Below are positions 47,875-60,756 of a stretch of 64,000 bases of DNA, one piece after another. Made by a program: the position numbers and the translations under genes. Within the stretch, counting starts at the first letter, position 1, and each line of letters begins with the position of its first letter. Origin of the DNA: Cyprinodon diabolis (Eukaryota > Chordata > Actinopteri > Cyprinodontiformes > Cyprinodontidae); assembly GCA_030533445.1 (NCBI GenBank), contig JARPUW010000272.1, forward strand, positions 124,001 to 188,000, read 5' to 3'. The notes below the pieces were generated by a model. It saw nothing but the letters and a program-made list of their open reading frames with translations, was not told the origin of the DNA and made no database searches.

Positions 47875-50553
47875 ACCAATGGCAATGAGCAATATGCCAG
47901 AATGTATGAGTGTGTATAAGGAAGAGGCTTTTATTCTGTAGAGTCCTTGTAGTCTTATTTTGAAAGTCTATCATGAATGTGCATCAAAAGATGGGTCACG
48001 CCCAGCAGTGATATAGAATCCATTTCCAAATGTTAAATCACTGGTTTTCCATGTTATTAGGTGAATAGTTGCTGTATTACAGAGTAAATGGGAGACTTTT
48101 ATTGTGAAATTTGCTCTGGGGTGTGTTTTGAAAAGGTCACTAGAGTCTAATAAAAACAACCTGGAAGAGTTTGGGTCATAATGTTGAGCCATTTGCATCA
48201 ATTAATGCATTAGTATAATCTAGAGGCTTTTATTTTGTAGGGTCCCTGGAGTCTTATTTTGAAAGTCCAACAGAGTTGTGTTTATAGAAAATGTTCAGAC
48301 CCGTCAATGATAGTTGATTACTTTCCAATCGTTAAATCACTCTTTTTCCATGTTATTAGGGCAGTAGATGAAGCGGAAATGGGAGGCTTTTATTTTGAAA
48401 TTTGCTATAGGGTGTGTTTTAAACAGTCTCCTAGAGTCTATTCTCTAAAACGGGGTTGAGTTTGGGTCATAATGTTGAGCCATATAGGGCAATAAATATA
48501 TGTAAAAAATATAGAGGCTTTTATTTTGTAGGGTCCCTGGAGTCTTATTTTGAAAGTCTATCAGTGCTGAGTGGCAAGGGAAGTGTCATGGACAGCAGTC
48601 ATATAGTATCCATTTCCCAATGTTAAATCAGTCCTTTCACCCTCCATTAGATTAATATGTGCTGTTTAAAACAGCAGAGGTAAAATCTGTTTGAAGCTTG
48701 GTAACCTTGACAACGCTTAACGAGCCTCTCACTGACACAGACAACAGCTGCACTCACTATTGGTTTCTTCTTCCCAGGCTTTTTTGTATGGGAAGAACGG
48801 CACCGAACAAACGACTACTGATCAAAAACCGTATGAGTTATTCAAAAAACATTTTCACCATGAGCATCAGCAATCCTTCGACTCCAACTATACCAACTTT
48901 GGTGTATGTGTGTCATTCAGAAAAATATTTATGACGAGTTGAAAACACATAGTCTGATTCGTTTCTCTCCCATCTTCAGCTCAAAAAGAATAGAGAAAGG
49001 CTGAAACTCTCATCGACTTTAGGTTGGTCTGGAGGGTTTTTAAGGAAAAGTATTAATCCTACCGTAATTCCGAAGACATTGTGTGAGTCCAGAGGTTTCA
49101 GTCTAAAAACTGACCAAAAATGGTGACTGTAGCTCCAAATATGTGGCCGTGAGGGCGAGAATAAGATGTTTGATCTTAAAAAAATGGCCGCCTCACACTA
49201 AGATTTCAGCAGCTGCACTCTAGCAGGCTGCTGCAGAAGCTAACTGTCAGCTAGCTTCCAGGTGCTTACCCTCCGAACAAACGACTGCTGAGCAAAAACC
49301 GTAAAAGGTATCTGAAAAATTATTTCAGTGAAAGCAACATCTATCCTTTGTCTCAGACTGGGGTAACCTTCATGTCTGTAGGTCTTTCACAACCCAAAAC
49401 GAAGCACAAACAAAATGGTTGGCCCACCTGCTCCTCCCTTTCTTTTAACTGCAGGACCTAACTCTCACTCACCTTTTAGCTGCTAAAGCACCCCTCCGAA
49501 CAAACGACTGCTGAGTAAAAACCGTAAAAGGTATCTGAAAAATTATTTTTATCTAAGCGACAGCTATATCTTGTCTTCAATTGGAGTAACTTTCATGGCT
49601 GTAGATCATCTACAAACTGAATGGGAAGAGAAAGAAAAAGAAAAAACGTTTCATCACACCTAAGCTTCTAATTGAGCTAGCTGCAGCAGGTCACTGTCAC
49701 TCAGCTTTCAGGTGCTTAAAATGTCCTCCGAACAAACGACTGCTGAGCAAAAACCGTATGAGTTATTCAAAAAATTTTTTCACCGTGAGCGTCAGTCATC
49801 CTTCGACTCCAACTAAGCCAACTTTGGTGTATGTGTGTCATTCAGAAAAATATTTATGACGAGTTTAAAACACATAGTCTGATTCGTTTTTCTCCCCTCT
49901 TCTGCTCCAAAACCAATGAAAAACGGCTCTGATTTTCATCGACTTTAGGTCGGTCTGGAGGGTTTTTAAGGAAAAGTATTAATCCTACCGTAATTCCGAA
50001 GATATTGTGTGGGTCCAGAGATTTCAGTCTACAAACTGACCAAAAATGGTGACTCTAGCTATAAATATGTGGCCGTGAGGGCGAGTTTAAAATGTTTTTT
50101 TGTGTTTAAAAAATGCCTGCCTCACACTCTAGCTTTTCAGTTGCTCCACTCTAGCAGGCTGGATTTTGCTAAAACTTTGTGGCGCTTGAGGTCTGATTAT
50201 ACAAAAACCGTAGCAGTTATCAACATACCGTCTTCAGTTTTAAATAGACGAAGGATTTATCTACAAACTGAGCTTCAAACTGTTTTTCTAGGTGAATGTC
50301 TGCCGACACAGTGAAGTGCTGTTTTTTATGCTTTTTTTTACCTCTTCCCATTCATTTCCTATGGGATTTTTTTGCGACGTTTTCGCTAATAATTCGCAAA
50401 CCTTCGGACTAATGAGAAAGTTTTATACAAGCACACATCACCCCATTGGTCCCAACGCGTGTGCCAACTTTGGGCCCGATCCGCCAAACCGTGCGGGACT
50501 AGTTACGTGCCGAAGTTTTGGGTATACGGGAGAATTATAATAATAATAATAAT

Positions 50554-50613
50554 ACGCGGAATAAATATGTGCAATAGTAGTAGGTGGGCCATGCCTTCGG
50601 CATGTGGCCCCCC
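50554..50613. repeat. 60-bp hairpin module, unit 16
   Basis: Single copy, short right junction CCCCCC-AACTAG. Confidence 0.9.
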
Positions 50614-50886
50614 AACTAGAAAATTTCTAAAGAAATTTTGAGGGGGGCCACCTACTGCCCGTCTGGGGAACCGGGCCAATACGGCCCTGGCAAGTGACGT
50701 CGGGGCTCCCCAGACCAACTGCTTACGCCTTTGAGGGCTGCTGAGGGAAGGAAAGAGGGCAAGTTCATGGGCAAAGAGAGCTGTGTGCCACTTGTGCTGA
50801 AATCTGGGAAATAGACGTGCACAGCGTATGATGCACAAGGGTAATATGGGTTGTCCATATTGAAACACAGTGGGTAAAGCCCAGTT

Positions 50887-51115
50887 GGCGGGCTTTGCCC
50901 GCCTGCTAGGAGCCATCTCAGTGAAGAAAAAAATCACCAATGGCGGGCTCTGCCCGCCTTCTAAGAGCCATTGCAGTGATGAAATCACCAATGGCGGGCT
51001 CCGCCCGCCTGCTAAGAGCCATTGCAGTGATGTAATCACCTTTGGCGGGCTCCGCCCGCCTGTTACCATTGGCGGGCTCCGCCCGCCTTCTAAGAGCCAT
51101 TGCAGTGATGAAATC
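50887..51115. repeat. GC minisatellite, unit 16, type II
   Basis: Five hairpins; lead loop TTT as in units 11 and 15. Confidence 0.95.
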
Positions 51116-54100
51116 ACCAATGGCAATGAGCAATATGCCAGAATGTATGAGTGTGTATAAGGAAGAGGCTTTTATTCTGTAGAGTCCTTGTAGTCTTATT
51201 TTGAAAGTCTATCATGAATGTGCATCAAAAGATGGGTCACGCCCAGCAGTGATATAGAATCCATTTCCAAATGTTAAATCACTGGTTTTCCATGTTATTA
51301 TTTGAATAGTTGCTGAATTACAGAGTAAATGGGAGACTTTTATTGTGAAATTTGCTCTGGGGTGTGTTTTGAAAAGGTCACTAGCGTCTATTAAAAACAA
51401 CCTGGAAGAGTTTGGGTCATAATGTTGAGCCATTTGCATCAATTAATGCATTAGTATAATCTAGAGGCTTTTATTTTGTAGGGTCCCTGGAGTCTTATTT
51501 TGAAAGTCCAACAGAGTTGTGTTTATAGAAAATGTTCAGACCCGTCAATGATAGTTGATTACTTTCCAATCGTTAAATCACTCTTTTTCCATGTTATTAG
51601 GGCAGTAGATGAAGCGGAAATGGGAGGCTTTTATTTTGAAATTTGCTATAGGGTGTGTTTTAAACAGTCTCCTAGAGTCTATTCTCTAAAACGGGGTTGA
51701 GTTTGGGTCATAATGTTGAGCCATATAGGGCAATAAATATATGTAAAAAATATAGAGGCTTTTATTTTGTAGGGTCCCTGGAGTCTTATTTTGAAAGTCT
51801 ATCAGTGCTGAGTGGCAAGGGAAGTGTCATGGACAGCAGTCATATAGTATCCATTTCCCAATGTTAAATCAGTCCTTTCACCCTCCATTAGATTAATATG
51901 TGCTGTTTAAAACAGCAGAGGTAAAATCTGTTTGAAGCTTGGTAACCTTGACAACGCTTAACGAGCCTCTCACTGACACAGACAACAGCTGCACTCACTA
52001 TTGGTTTCTTCTTCCCAGGCTTTTTTGTATGGGAAGAACGGCACCGAACAAACGACTACTGATCAAAAACCGTATGAGTTATTCAAAAAACATTTTCACC
52101 ATGAGCATCAGCAATCCTTCGACTCCAACTATACCAACTTTGGTGTATGTGTGTCATTCAGAAAAATATTTATGACGAGTTGAAAACACATAGTCTGATT
52201 CGTTTCTCTCCCATCTTCAGCTCAAAAAGAATAGAGAAAGGCTGAAACTCTCATCGACTTTAGGTTGGTCTGGAGGGTTTTTAAGGAAAAGTATTAATCC
52301 TACCGTAATTCCGAAGACATTGTGTGAGTCCAGAGGTTTCAGTCTACAAACTGACCAAAAATGGTGACTGTAGCTCCAAATATGTGGCCGTGAGGGCGAG
52401 AATAAGATGTTTGATCTTAAAAAAATGGCCGCCTCACACTAAGATTTCAGCAGCTGCACTCTAGCAGGCTGCTGCAGAAGCTAACTGTCAGCTAGCTTCC
52501 AGGTGCTTACCCTCCGAACAAACGACTGCTGAGCAAAAACCGTAAAAGATATCTGAAAAATTCTTTCAGTGAAAGCAACATCTATCCTTTGTCTCAGACT
52601 GGGGTAACCTTCATGTCTGTAGGTCTTTCACAACCCAAAACGAAGCACAAACAAAATGGTTGGCCCACCTGCTCCTCCCTTTGTTTGAACTGCAGGACCT
52701 CACTCTCACTCACCTTTTAGCTGCTAAAGCACCCCTCCGAACAAACGACTGCTGAGTAAAAACCGTAAAAGGTATCTGAAAAATTCTTTTTATCTAAGCG
52801 ACAGCTATATCTTGTCTTCAATTGGAGTAACTTTCATGGCTGTAGGTCATCTACAAACTGAATGGGAAGAGAAAGAAAAAGAAAAAACGTTTCATCACAC
52901 CTAAGCTTCTAATTGAGCTAGCTGCAGCAGGTCACTGTCACTCAGCTTTCAGGTGCTTAAAATGTCCTCCGAACAAACGACTGCTGAGCAAAAACCGTAT
53001 GAGTTATTCAAAAAATTTTTTCACCGTGAGCGTCAGTCATCCTTCGACTCCAACTATGCCAACTTTGGTGTATGTGTGTCATTCAGAAAAATATTTATGA
53101 CGAGTTTAAAACACATAGTCTGATTCGTTTTTCTCCCCTCTTCTGCTCCAAAACCAATGAAAAACGGCTCTGATTTTCATCGACTTTAGGTCGGTCTGGA
53201 GGGTTTTTAAGGAAAAGTATTAATCCTACCGTAATTCCGAAGATATTGTGTGGGTCCAGAGATTTCAGTCTACAAACTGACCAAAAATGGTGACTCTAGC
53301 TATAAATATGTGGCCGTGAGGGCGAGTTTAAAATGTTTTTTTGTGTTTAAAAAACGCCTGCCTCACACTCTAGCTTTTCAGTTGCTCCACTCTAGCAGGC
53401 TGGATTTTGCTAAAACTTTGTGGCGCTTGAGGTCTGATTATACAAAAACCGTAGCAGTTATCAACATACCGTCTACAGTTTTAAATAGACGAAGGATTTA
53501 TCTACAAACTGAGCTTCAAACTGTTTTTCTAGGTGAATGTATGGCGACACAGTGAAGTGCTGTTTTTTATGCTTTTTTTTTCCTCTCCCCATTCATTTCC
53601 TATGGGATTTTTTTGCGACGTTTTCGCTAATAATTCGCAAACCTTCGGACTAATGAGAAAGTTTTATACAAGCACACATCACCCCATTGGTCCCGACACG
53701 TGTGCCAACTTTGGGCCCGATCCGCCAAACCGTGCGGGACTAGTTACGCGCCGAAGTTTTGGGTATACGGGAGAATTATAATAACTAGAAAATTTCTAAA
53801 GAAATTTTGAGGGGGGCCACCTACTGCCCGTCTGGGGAACCGGGCCAATACGGCCCTGGCAAGTGACGTCGGGGCTCCCCAGACCAACTGCTTACGCCTT
53901 TGAGGGCTGCTGAGGGAAGGAAAGAGGGCAAGTTCATGGGCAAAGAGAGCTGTGTGCCACTTGTGCTGAAATCTGGGAAATAGACGTGCACAGAGTATGA
54001 TGCACAAGGGTAATATGGGTTGTCCATATTGAAACACAGTGGGTAAAGCCCAGTTGGCGGGCTTCGCCCGCCTGCTAGGAGCCATCTCAGTGAAGAAAAA

Positions 54101-54284
54101 AATCACCAATGGCGGGCTCTGCCCGCCTTCTAAGAGCCATTGCAGTGATGAAATCACCAATGGCGGGCTCCGCCCGCCTGCTAAGAGCCATTGCAGTGAT
54201 GTAATCACCTTTGGCGGGCTCCGCCCGCCTGTTACCATTGGCGGGCTCCGCCCGCCTTCTAAGAGCCATTGCAGTGATGAAATC
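51116..54284. repeat. Array unit 17 (3169 bp; head B, no module, GC type II)
   Basis: Contains a cluster of five private substitutions in B1 (51301-51391). The tail carries CACAGAGTATG near 53990, shared with units 12 and 20, and GACACGTG near 53695, a CpG to CpA change. Confidence 0.95.
54056..54284. repeat. GC minisatellite, unit 17, type II
   Basis: Five hairpins, standard type II layout. Confidence 0.95.
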
Positions 54285-56959
54285 ACCAATGGCAATGAGC
54301 AATATGCCAGAATGTATGAGTGTGTATAAGGAAGAGGCTTTTATTCTGTAGAGTCCTTGTAGTCTTATTTTGAAAGTCTATCATGAATGTGCATCAAAAG
54401 ATGGGTCACGCCCAGCAGTGATATAGAATCCATTTCCAAATGTTAAATCACTGGTTTTCCATGTTATTAGGTGAATAGTTGCTGTATTACAGAGTAAATG
54501 GGAGACTTTTATTGTGAAATTTGCTCTGGGGTGTGTTTTGAAAAGGTCACTAGAGTCTAATAAAAACAACCTGGAAGAGTTTGGGTCATAATGTTGAGCC
54601 ATTTGCATCAATTAATGCATTACTATAATCTAGAGGCTTTTATTTTGTAGGGTCCCTGGAGTCTTATTTTGAAAGTCCAACAGAGTTGTGTTTATAGAAA
54701 ATGTTCAGACCCGTCAATGATAGTTGATTACTTTCCAATCGTTAAATCACTCTTTTTCCATGTTATTAGGGCAGTAGATGAAGCGGAAATGGGAGGCTTT
54801 TATTTTGAAATTTGCTATAGGGTGTGTTTTAAACAGTCTCCTAGAGTCTATTCTCTAAAACGGGGTTGAGTTTGGGTCATAATGTTGAGCCATATAGAGC
54901 AATAAATATATGTAAAAAATATAGAGGCTTTTATTTTGTAGGGTCCCTGGAGTCTTATTTTGAAAGTCTATCAGTGCTGAGTGGCAAGGGAAGTGTCATG
55001 TACAGCAGTCATATAGTATCCATTTCCCAATGTTAAATCAGTCCTTTCACCCTCCATTAGATTAATATGTGCTGTTTAAAACAGCAGAGGTAAAATCTGT
55101 TTGAAGCTTGGTAACCTTGACAACGCTTAACGAGCCTCTCACTGACACAGACAACAGCTGCACTCACTATTGGTTTCTTCTTCCCAGGCTTTTTTGTATG
55201 GGAAGAACGGCACCGAACAAACGACTACTGATCAAAAACCGTATGAGTTATTCAAAAAACATTTTCACCATGAGCATCAGCAATCCTTCGACTCCAACTA
55301 TACCAACTTTGGTGTATGTGTGTCATTCAGAAAAATATTTATGACGAGTTGAAAACACATAGTCTGATTCGTTTTTCTCCCATCTTCAGCTCAAAAAGAA
55401 TGGAGAAAGGCTGAAACTCTCATCCACTTTAGGTTGGTCTGGAGGGTTTTTAAGGCAAAGTATTAATCCTACCGTAATTCCGAAGACATTGTGTGAGTCC
55501 AGAGGTTTCAGTCTACAAACTGACCAAAAATGGTGACTGTAGCTCCAAATATGTGGCCGTGAGGGCGAGAATAAGATGTTTGATCTTAAAAAATGGCCGC
55601 CTCACACTAAGATTTCAGCAGCTGCACTCTAGCAGGCTGCTGCAGAAGCTAACTGTCAGCTAGCTTCCAGGTGCTTACCCTCCGAACAAACGACTGCTGA
55701 GCAAAAACCGTAAAAGATATCTGAAAAATTCTTTCAGTGAAAGCAACATCTATCCTTTGTCTCAGACTGGGGTAACCTTCATGTCTGTAGGTCTTTCACA
55801 ACCCAAAACGAAGCACAAACAAAATGGTTGGCCCACCTGCTCCTCCCTTTGTTTGAACTGCAGGACCTCACTCTCACTCACCTTTTAGCTGCTAAAGCAC
55901 CCCTCCGAACAAACGACTGCTGAGTAAAAACCGTAAAAGGTATCTGAAAAATTCTTTTTATCTAAGCGACAGCTATATCTTGTCTTCAATTGGAGTAACT
56001 TTCATGGCTGTAGGTCATCTACAAACTGAATGGGAAGAGAAAGAAAAAGAAAAAACGTTTCATCACACCTAAGCTTCTAATTGAGCTAGCTGCAGCAGGT
56101 CACTGTCACTCAGCTTTCAGGTGCTTAAAATGTCCTCCGAACAAACGACTGCTGAGCAAAAACCGTATGAGTTATTCAAAAAATTTTTTCACCGTGAGCG
56201 TCAGTCATCCTTCGACTCCAACTATGCCAACTTTGGTGTATGTGTGTCATTCAGAAAAATATTTATGACGAGTTTAAAACACATAGTCGGATTCGTTTTT
56301 CTCCCCTCTTCTGCTCCAAAACCAATGAAAAACGGCTCTGATTTTCATCGACTTTAGGTCGGTCTGGAGGGTTTTTAAGGAAAAGTATTAATCCTACCGT
56401 AATTCCGAAGATATTGTGTGGGTCCAGAGATTTCAGTCTACAAACTGACCAAAAATGGTGACTCTAGCTATAAATATGTGGCCGTGAGGGCGAGTTTAAA
56501 ATGTTTTTTTGTGTTTAAAAAACGCCTGCCTCACACTCTAGCTTTTCAGTTGCTCCACTCTAGCAGGCTGGATTTTGCTAAAACTTTGTGGCGCTTGAGG
56601 TCTGATTATACAAAAACCGTAGCAGTTATCAACATACCGTCTTCAGTTTTAAATAGACGAAGGATTTATCTACAAACTGAGCTTCAAACTGTTTTTCTAG
56701 GTGAATGTATGCCGACACAGTGAAGTGCTGTTTTTTATGCTTTTTTTTTCCTCTCCCCATTCATTTCCTATGGGATTTTTTTGCGACGTTTTCGCTAATA
56801 ATTCGCAAACCTTCGGACTAATGAGAAAGTTTTATACAAGCACACATCACCCCATTGGTCCCGACGCGTGTGCCAACTTTGGGCCCGATCCGCCAAACCG
56901 TGCGGGACTAGTTACGCGCCGAAGTTTTGGGTATACGGGAGAATTATAATAATAATAAT

Positions 56960-57019
56960 ACGCGGAATAAATATGTGCAATAGTAGTAGGTGGGCCATGC
57001 CTTCGGCATGTGGCCCCCC
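56960..57019. repeat. 60-bp hairpin module, unit 18 copy 1
   Basis: First of two copies, 66-bp period with AATAAT linker as in unit 1. Confidence 0.9.
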
Positions 57020-57025
57020 AATAAT

Positions 57026-57085
57026 ACGCGGAATAAATATGTGCAATAGTAGTAGGTGGGCCATGCCTTCGGCATGTGGCCCCCC
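57026..57085. repeat. 60-bp hairpin module, unit 18 copy 2
   Basis: Second copy, short right junction CCCCCC-AACTAG, unlike the long junction of the two-module unit 1. Confidence 0.9.
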
Positions 57086-57358
57086 AACTAGAAAATTTCT
57101 AAAGAAATTTTGAGGGGGGCCACCTACTGCCCGTCTGGGGAACCGGGCCAATACGGCCCTGGCAAGTGACGTCGGGGCTCCCCAGACCAACTGCTTACGC
57201 CTTTGAGGGCTGCTGAGGGAAGGAAAGAGGGCAAGTTCATGGGTAAAGAGAGCTGTGTGCCACTTGTGCTGAAATCTGGGAAATAGACGTGCACAGCGTA
57301 TGATGCACAAGGGTAATATGGGTTGTCCATATTGAAACACAGTGGGTAAAGCCCAGTT

Positions 57359-57587
57359 GGCGGGCTTCGCCCGCCTGCTAGGAGCCATCTCAGTGAAGAA
57401 AAAAATCACCAATGGCGGGCTCTGCCCGCCTTCTAAGAGCCATTGCAGTGATGAAATCACCAATGGCGGGCTACGCCCGCCTGCTAAGAGCCATTGCGGT
57501 GATGTAATCACCTTTGGCGGGCTCCGCCCGCCTGTTACCATTGGCGGGCTCCGCCCGCCTTCTAAGAGCCATTGCAGTGATGAAATC
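57359..57587. repeat. GC minisatellite, unit 18, type II
   Basis: Five hairpins. Shares the TAC loop and CATTGCGGTGATG only with unit 10. Confidence 0.95.
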
Positions 57588-60500
57588 ACCAATGGCAATG
57601 AGCAATATGCCAGAATGTATGAGTGTGTATAAGGAAGAGGCTTTTATTCTGTAGAGTCCTTGTAGTCTTATTTTGAAAGTCTATCATGAATGTGCATCAA
57701 AAGATGGGTCACGCCCAGCAGTGATATAGAATCCATTTCCAAATGTTAAATCACTGGTTTTCCATGTTATTAGGTGAATAGTTGCTGTATTACAGAGTAA
57801 ATGGGAGACTTTTATTGTGAAATTTGCTCTGGGGTGTGTTTTGAAAAGGTCACTAGAGTGTAATAAAAACAACCTGGAAGAGTTTGGGTCATAATGTTGA
57901 GCCATTTGCATCAATTAATGCATTAGTATAATCTAGAGGCTTTTATTTTGTAGGGTCCCTGGAGTCTTATTTTGAAAGTCCAACAGAGTTGTGTTTATAG
58001 AAAATGTTCAGATCCGTCAATGATAGTTGATTACTTTCCAATCGTTAAATCACTCTTTTTCCATTTTATTAGGGCAGTAGATGAAGCGGAAATGGGAGGC
58101 TTTTATTTTGAAATTTGCTATAGGGTGTGTTTTAAACAGTCTCCTAGAGTCTATTCTCTAAAACGGGGTTGAGTTTGGGTCATAATGTTGAGCCATATAG
58201 GGCAATAAATATATGTAAAAAATATAGAGGCTTTTATTTTGTAGGGTCCCTGGAGTCTTATTTTGAAAGTCTATCAGTGCTGAGTGGCAAGGGAAGTGTC
58301 ATGGACAGCAGTCATATAGTATCCATTTCCCAATGTTAAATCAGTCCTTTCACCCTCCATTAGATTAATATGTGCTGTTTAAAACAGCAGAGGTAAAATC
58401 TGTTTGAAGCTTGGTAACCTTGACAACGCTTAAGGAGCCTCTCACTGACACAGACAACAGCTGCACTCACTATTGGTTTCTTCTTCCCAGGCTTTTTTGT
58501 ATGGGAAGAACGGCACCGAACAAACGACTACTGATCAAAAACCGTATGAGTTATTCAAAAAACATTTTCCCCATGAGCATCAGCAATCCTTCGACTCCAA
58601 CTATACCAACTTTGGTGTATGTGTGTCATTCAGAAAAATATTTATGACGAGTTGAAAACACATAGTCTGATTCGTTTCTCTCCCATCTTCAGCTCAAAAA
58701 GAATAGAGAAAGGCTGAAACTCTCATCGACTTTAGGTTGGTCTGGAGGGTTTTTAAGGAAAAGTATTAATCCTACCGTAATTCCAAAGACATTGTGTGAG
58801 TCCAGAGGTTTCAGTCTACAAACTGACCAAAAATGGTGACTGTAGCTCCAAATATGTGGCCGTGAGGGCGAGAATAAGATGTTTGATCTTAAAAAAATGG
58901 CCGCCTCACACTAAGATTTCAGCAGCTGCACTCTAGCAGGCTGCTGCAGAAGCTAACTGTCAGCTAGCTTCCAGGTGCTTACCCTCCGAACAAACGACTG
59001 CTGAGCAAAAACCGTAAAAGGTATCTGAAAAATTCTTTCAGTGAAAGCAACATCTATCCTTTGTCTCAGACTGGGGTAACCTTCATGTCTGTAGGTCTTT
59101 CACAACCCAAAACGAAGCACAAACAAAATGGTTGGCCCACCTGCTCCTCCCTTTGTTTGAACTGCAGGACCTCACTCTCACTCACCTTTTAGCTGCTAAA
59201 GCACCCCTCCGAACAAACGACTGCTGAGTAAAAACCGTAAAAGGTATCTGAAAAATTCTTTTTATCTAAGCGACAGCTATATCTTGTCTTCAATTGGAGT
59301 AACTTTCATGGCTGTAGGTCATCTACAAACTGAATGGGAAGAGAAAGAAAAAGAAAAAACGTTTCATCACACCTAAGCTTCTAATTGAGCTAGCTGCAGC
59401 AGGTCACTCTCACTCAGCTTTCAGGTGCTTAAAATGTCCTCCGAACAAACGACTGCTGAGCAAAAACCGTATGAGTTATTCAAAAAAAAATTTCACCGTG
59501 AGCGTCAGTCATCCTTCGACTCCAACTATGCCAACTTTGGTGTATGTGTGTCATTCAGAAAAATATTTATGACGACTTGAAAACACATAGTCTGATTCGT
59601 TTTTCTCCCCTCTTCTGCTCCAAAACCAATGAAAAACGGCTCTGATTTTCATCGACTTTAGGTCGGTCTGGAGGGTTTTTAAGGAAAAGTATTAATCCTA
59701 CCGTAATTCCGAAGATATTGTGTGGGTCCAGAGATTTCAGTCTACAAACTGACCAAAAATGGTGACTCTAGCTATAAATATGTGGCCGTGAGGGCGAGTT
59801 TAAAATGTTTTTTTGTGTTTAAAAAACGCCTGCCTCACACTCTAGCTTTTCAGTTGCTCCACTCTAGCAGGCTGGATTTTGCTAAAACTTTGTGGCGCTT
59901 GAGGTCTGATTATACAAAAACCATAGCAGTTATCAACATACCGTCTTCAGTTTTAAATAGACGAAGGATTTATCTACAAACTGAGCTTTAAACTGTTTTT
60001 CTAGGTGAATGTATGCCGACACAGTGAAGCGCTGTTTTTTATGCTTTTTTTTCCCTCTCCCCATTCATTTCCTATGGGATTTTTTTGCGACGTTTTCGCT
60101 AATAATTCGCAAACCTTCGGACTAATGAGAAAGTTTTATACAAGCACGCATCGCACCATTGGTCCCGACGCGTGTGCCAACTTTGGGCCCGATCCGCCAA
60201 ACCGTGCGGGACTAGTTACGTGCCGAAGTTTTGGGTATACGGGAGAATTATAATAACTAGAAAATTTCTAAAGAAATTTTGAGGGGGGCCACCTACTGCC
60301 CGTCTGGTGAACCGGGCCAATACGGCCCTGGCAAGTGACGTCGGGGCTCCCCAGACCAACTGCTTACGCCTTTGAGGGCTGCTGAGGGAAGGAAAGAGGG
60401 CAAGTTCATGGGCAAAGAGAGCTGTGTGCCACTTTTGCTGAAATCTGGGAAATAGACGTGCACAGCGTATGATGCACAAGGGTAATATGGGTTGTCCATA

Positions 60501-60756
60501 TTGAAACACAGTGGGTAAAGCCCAGTTGGCGGGCTTCGCCCGCCTGCTAGGAGCCATCTCAGTGAAGAAAAAAATCACCAATGGCGGGCTCTGCCCGCCT
60601 TCTAAGAGCCATTGCAGTGATGAAATCACCAATGGCGGGCTCCGCCCGCCTGCTAAGAGCCATTGCAGTGATGTAATCACCTTTGGCGGGCTCCGCCCTC
60701 CTGTTACCATTGGCGGGCTCCGCCCGCCTTCTAAGAGCCATTGCAGTGATGAAATC
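57588..60756. repeat. Array unit 19 (3169 bp; chimeric, no module, GC type II)
   Basis: The first 1.9 kb carries the rare variants of unit 11 (offset 25584 bp). The tail from about 59.9 kb carries those of unit 14, including GCATCGCACC (offset 16095 bp). Between them, GACGACTTGAAAACAC at about 59570 in C4 is the form normal for C1 of family A. Confidence 0.95.
60528..60756. repeat. GC minisatellite, unit 19, type II
   Basis: Five hairpins; one arm is GCCCTCC for GCCCGCC, near 60696. Confidence 0.95.

Larger units (their letters stand above)
47875..51115. repeat. Array unit 16 (3241 bp; head B, one module, GC type II)
   Basis: Has CTTTCTTTTAAC but not CTTCGATTGG, so it separates two markers that co-occur in units 5, 12, 13 and 20. 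Private: GTCTAAAAACTG near 49103, CCAACTAAGCC near 49811, AAAAAATGCCTGC near 50108 and GAATGTCTGCCG near 50296. Confidence 0.95.
54285..57587. repeat. Array unit 18 (3303 bp; mixed head, two modules, GC type II)
   Basis: The head matches unit 13. C1 then mixes families (GTTTTTCTCCC and AATGGAGAAAGG with ACTCTCATCC). C4 has the GGA variant of units 2, 4, 6 and 9. The GC block matches unit 10. Private: TTAAGGCAAAG near 55453. Confidence 0.95.
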
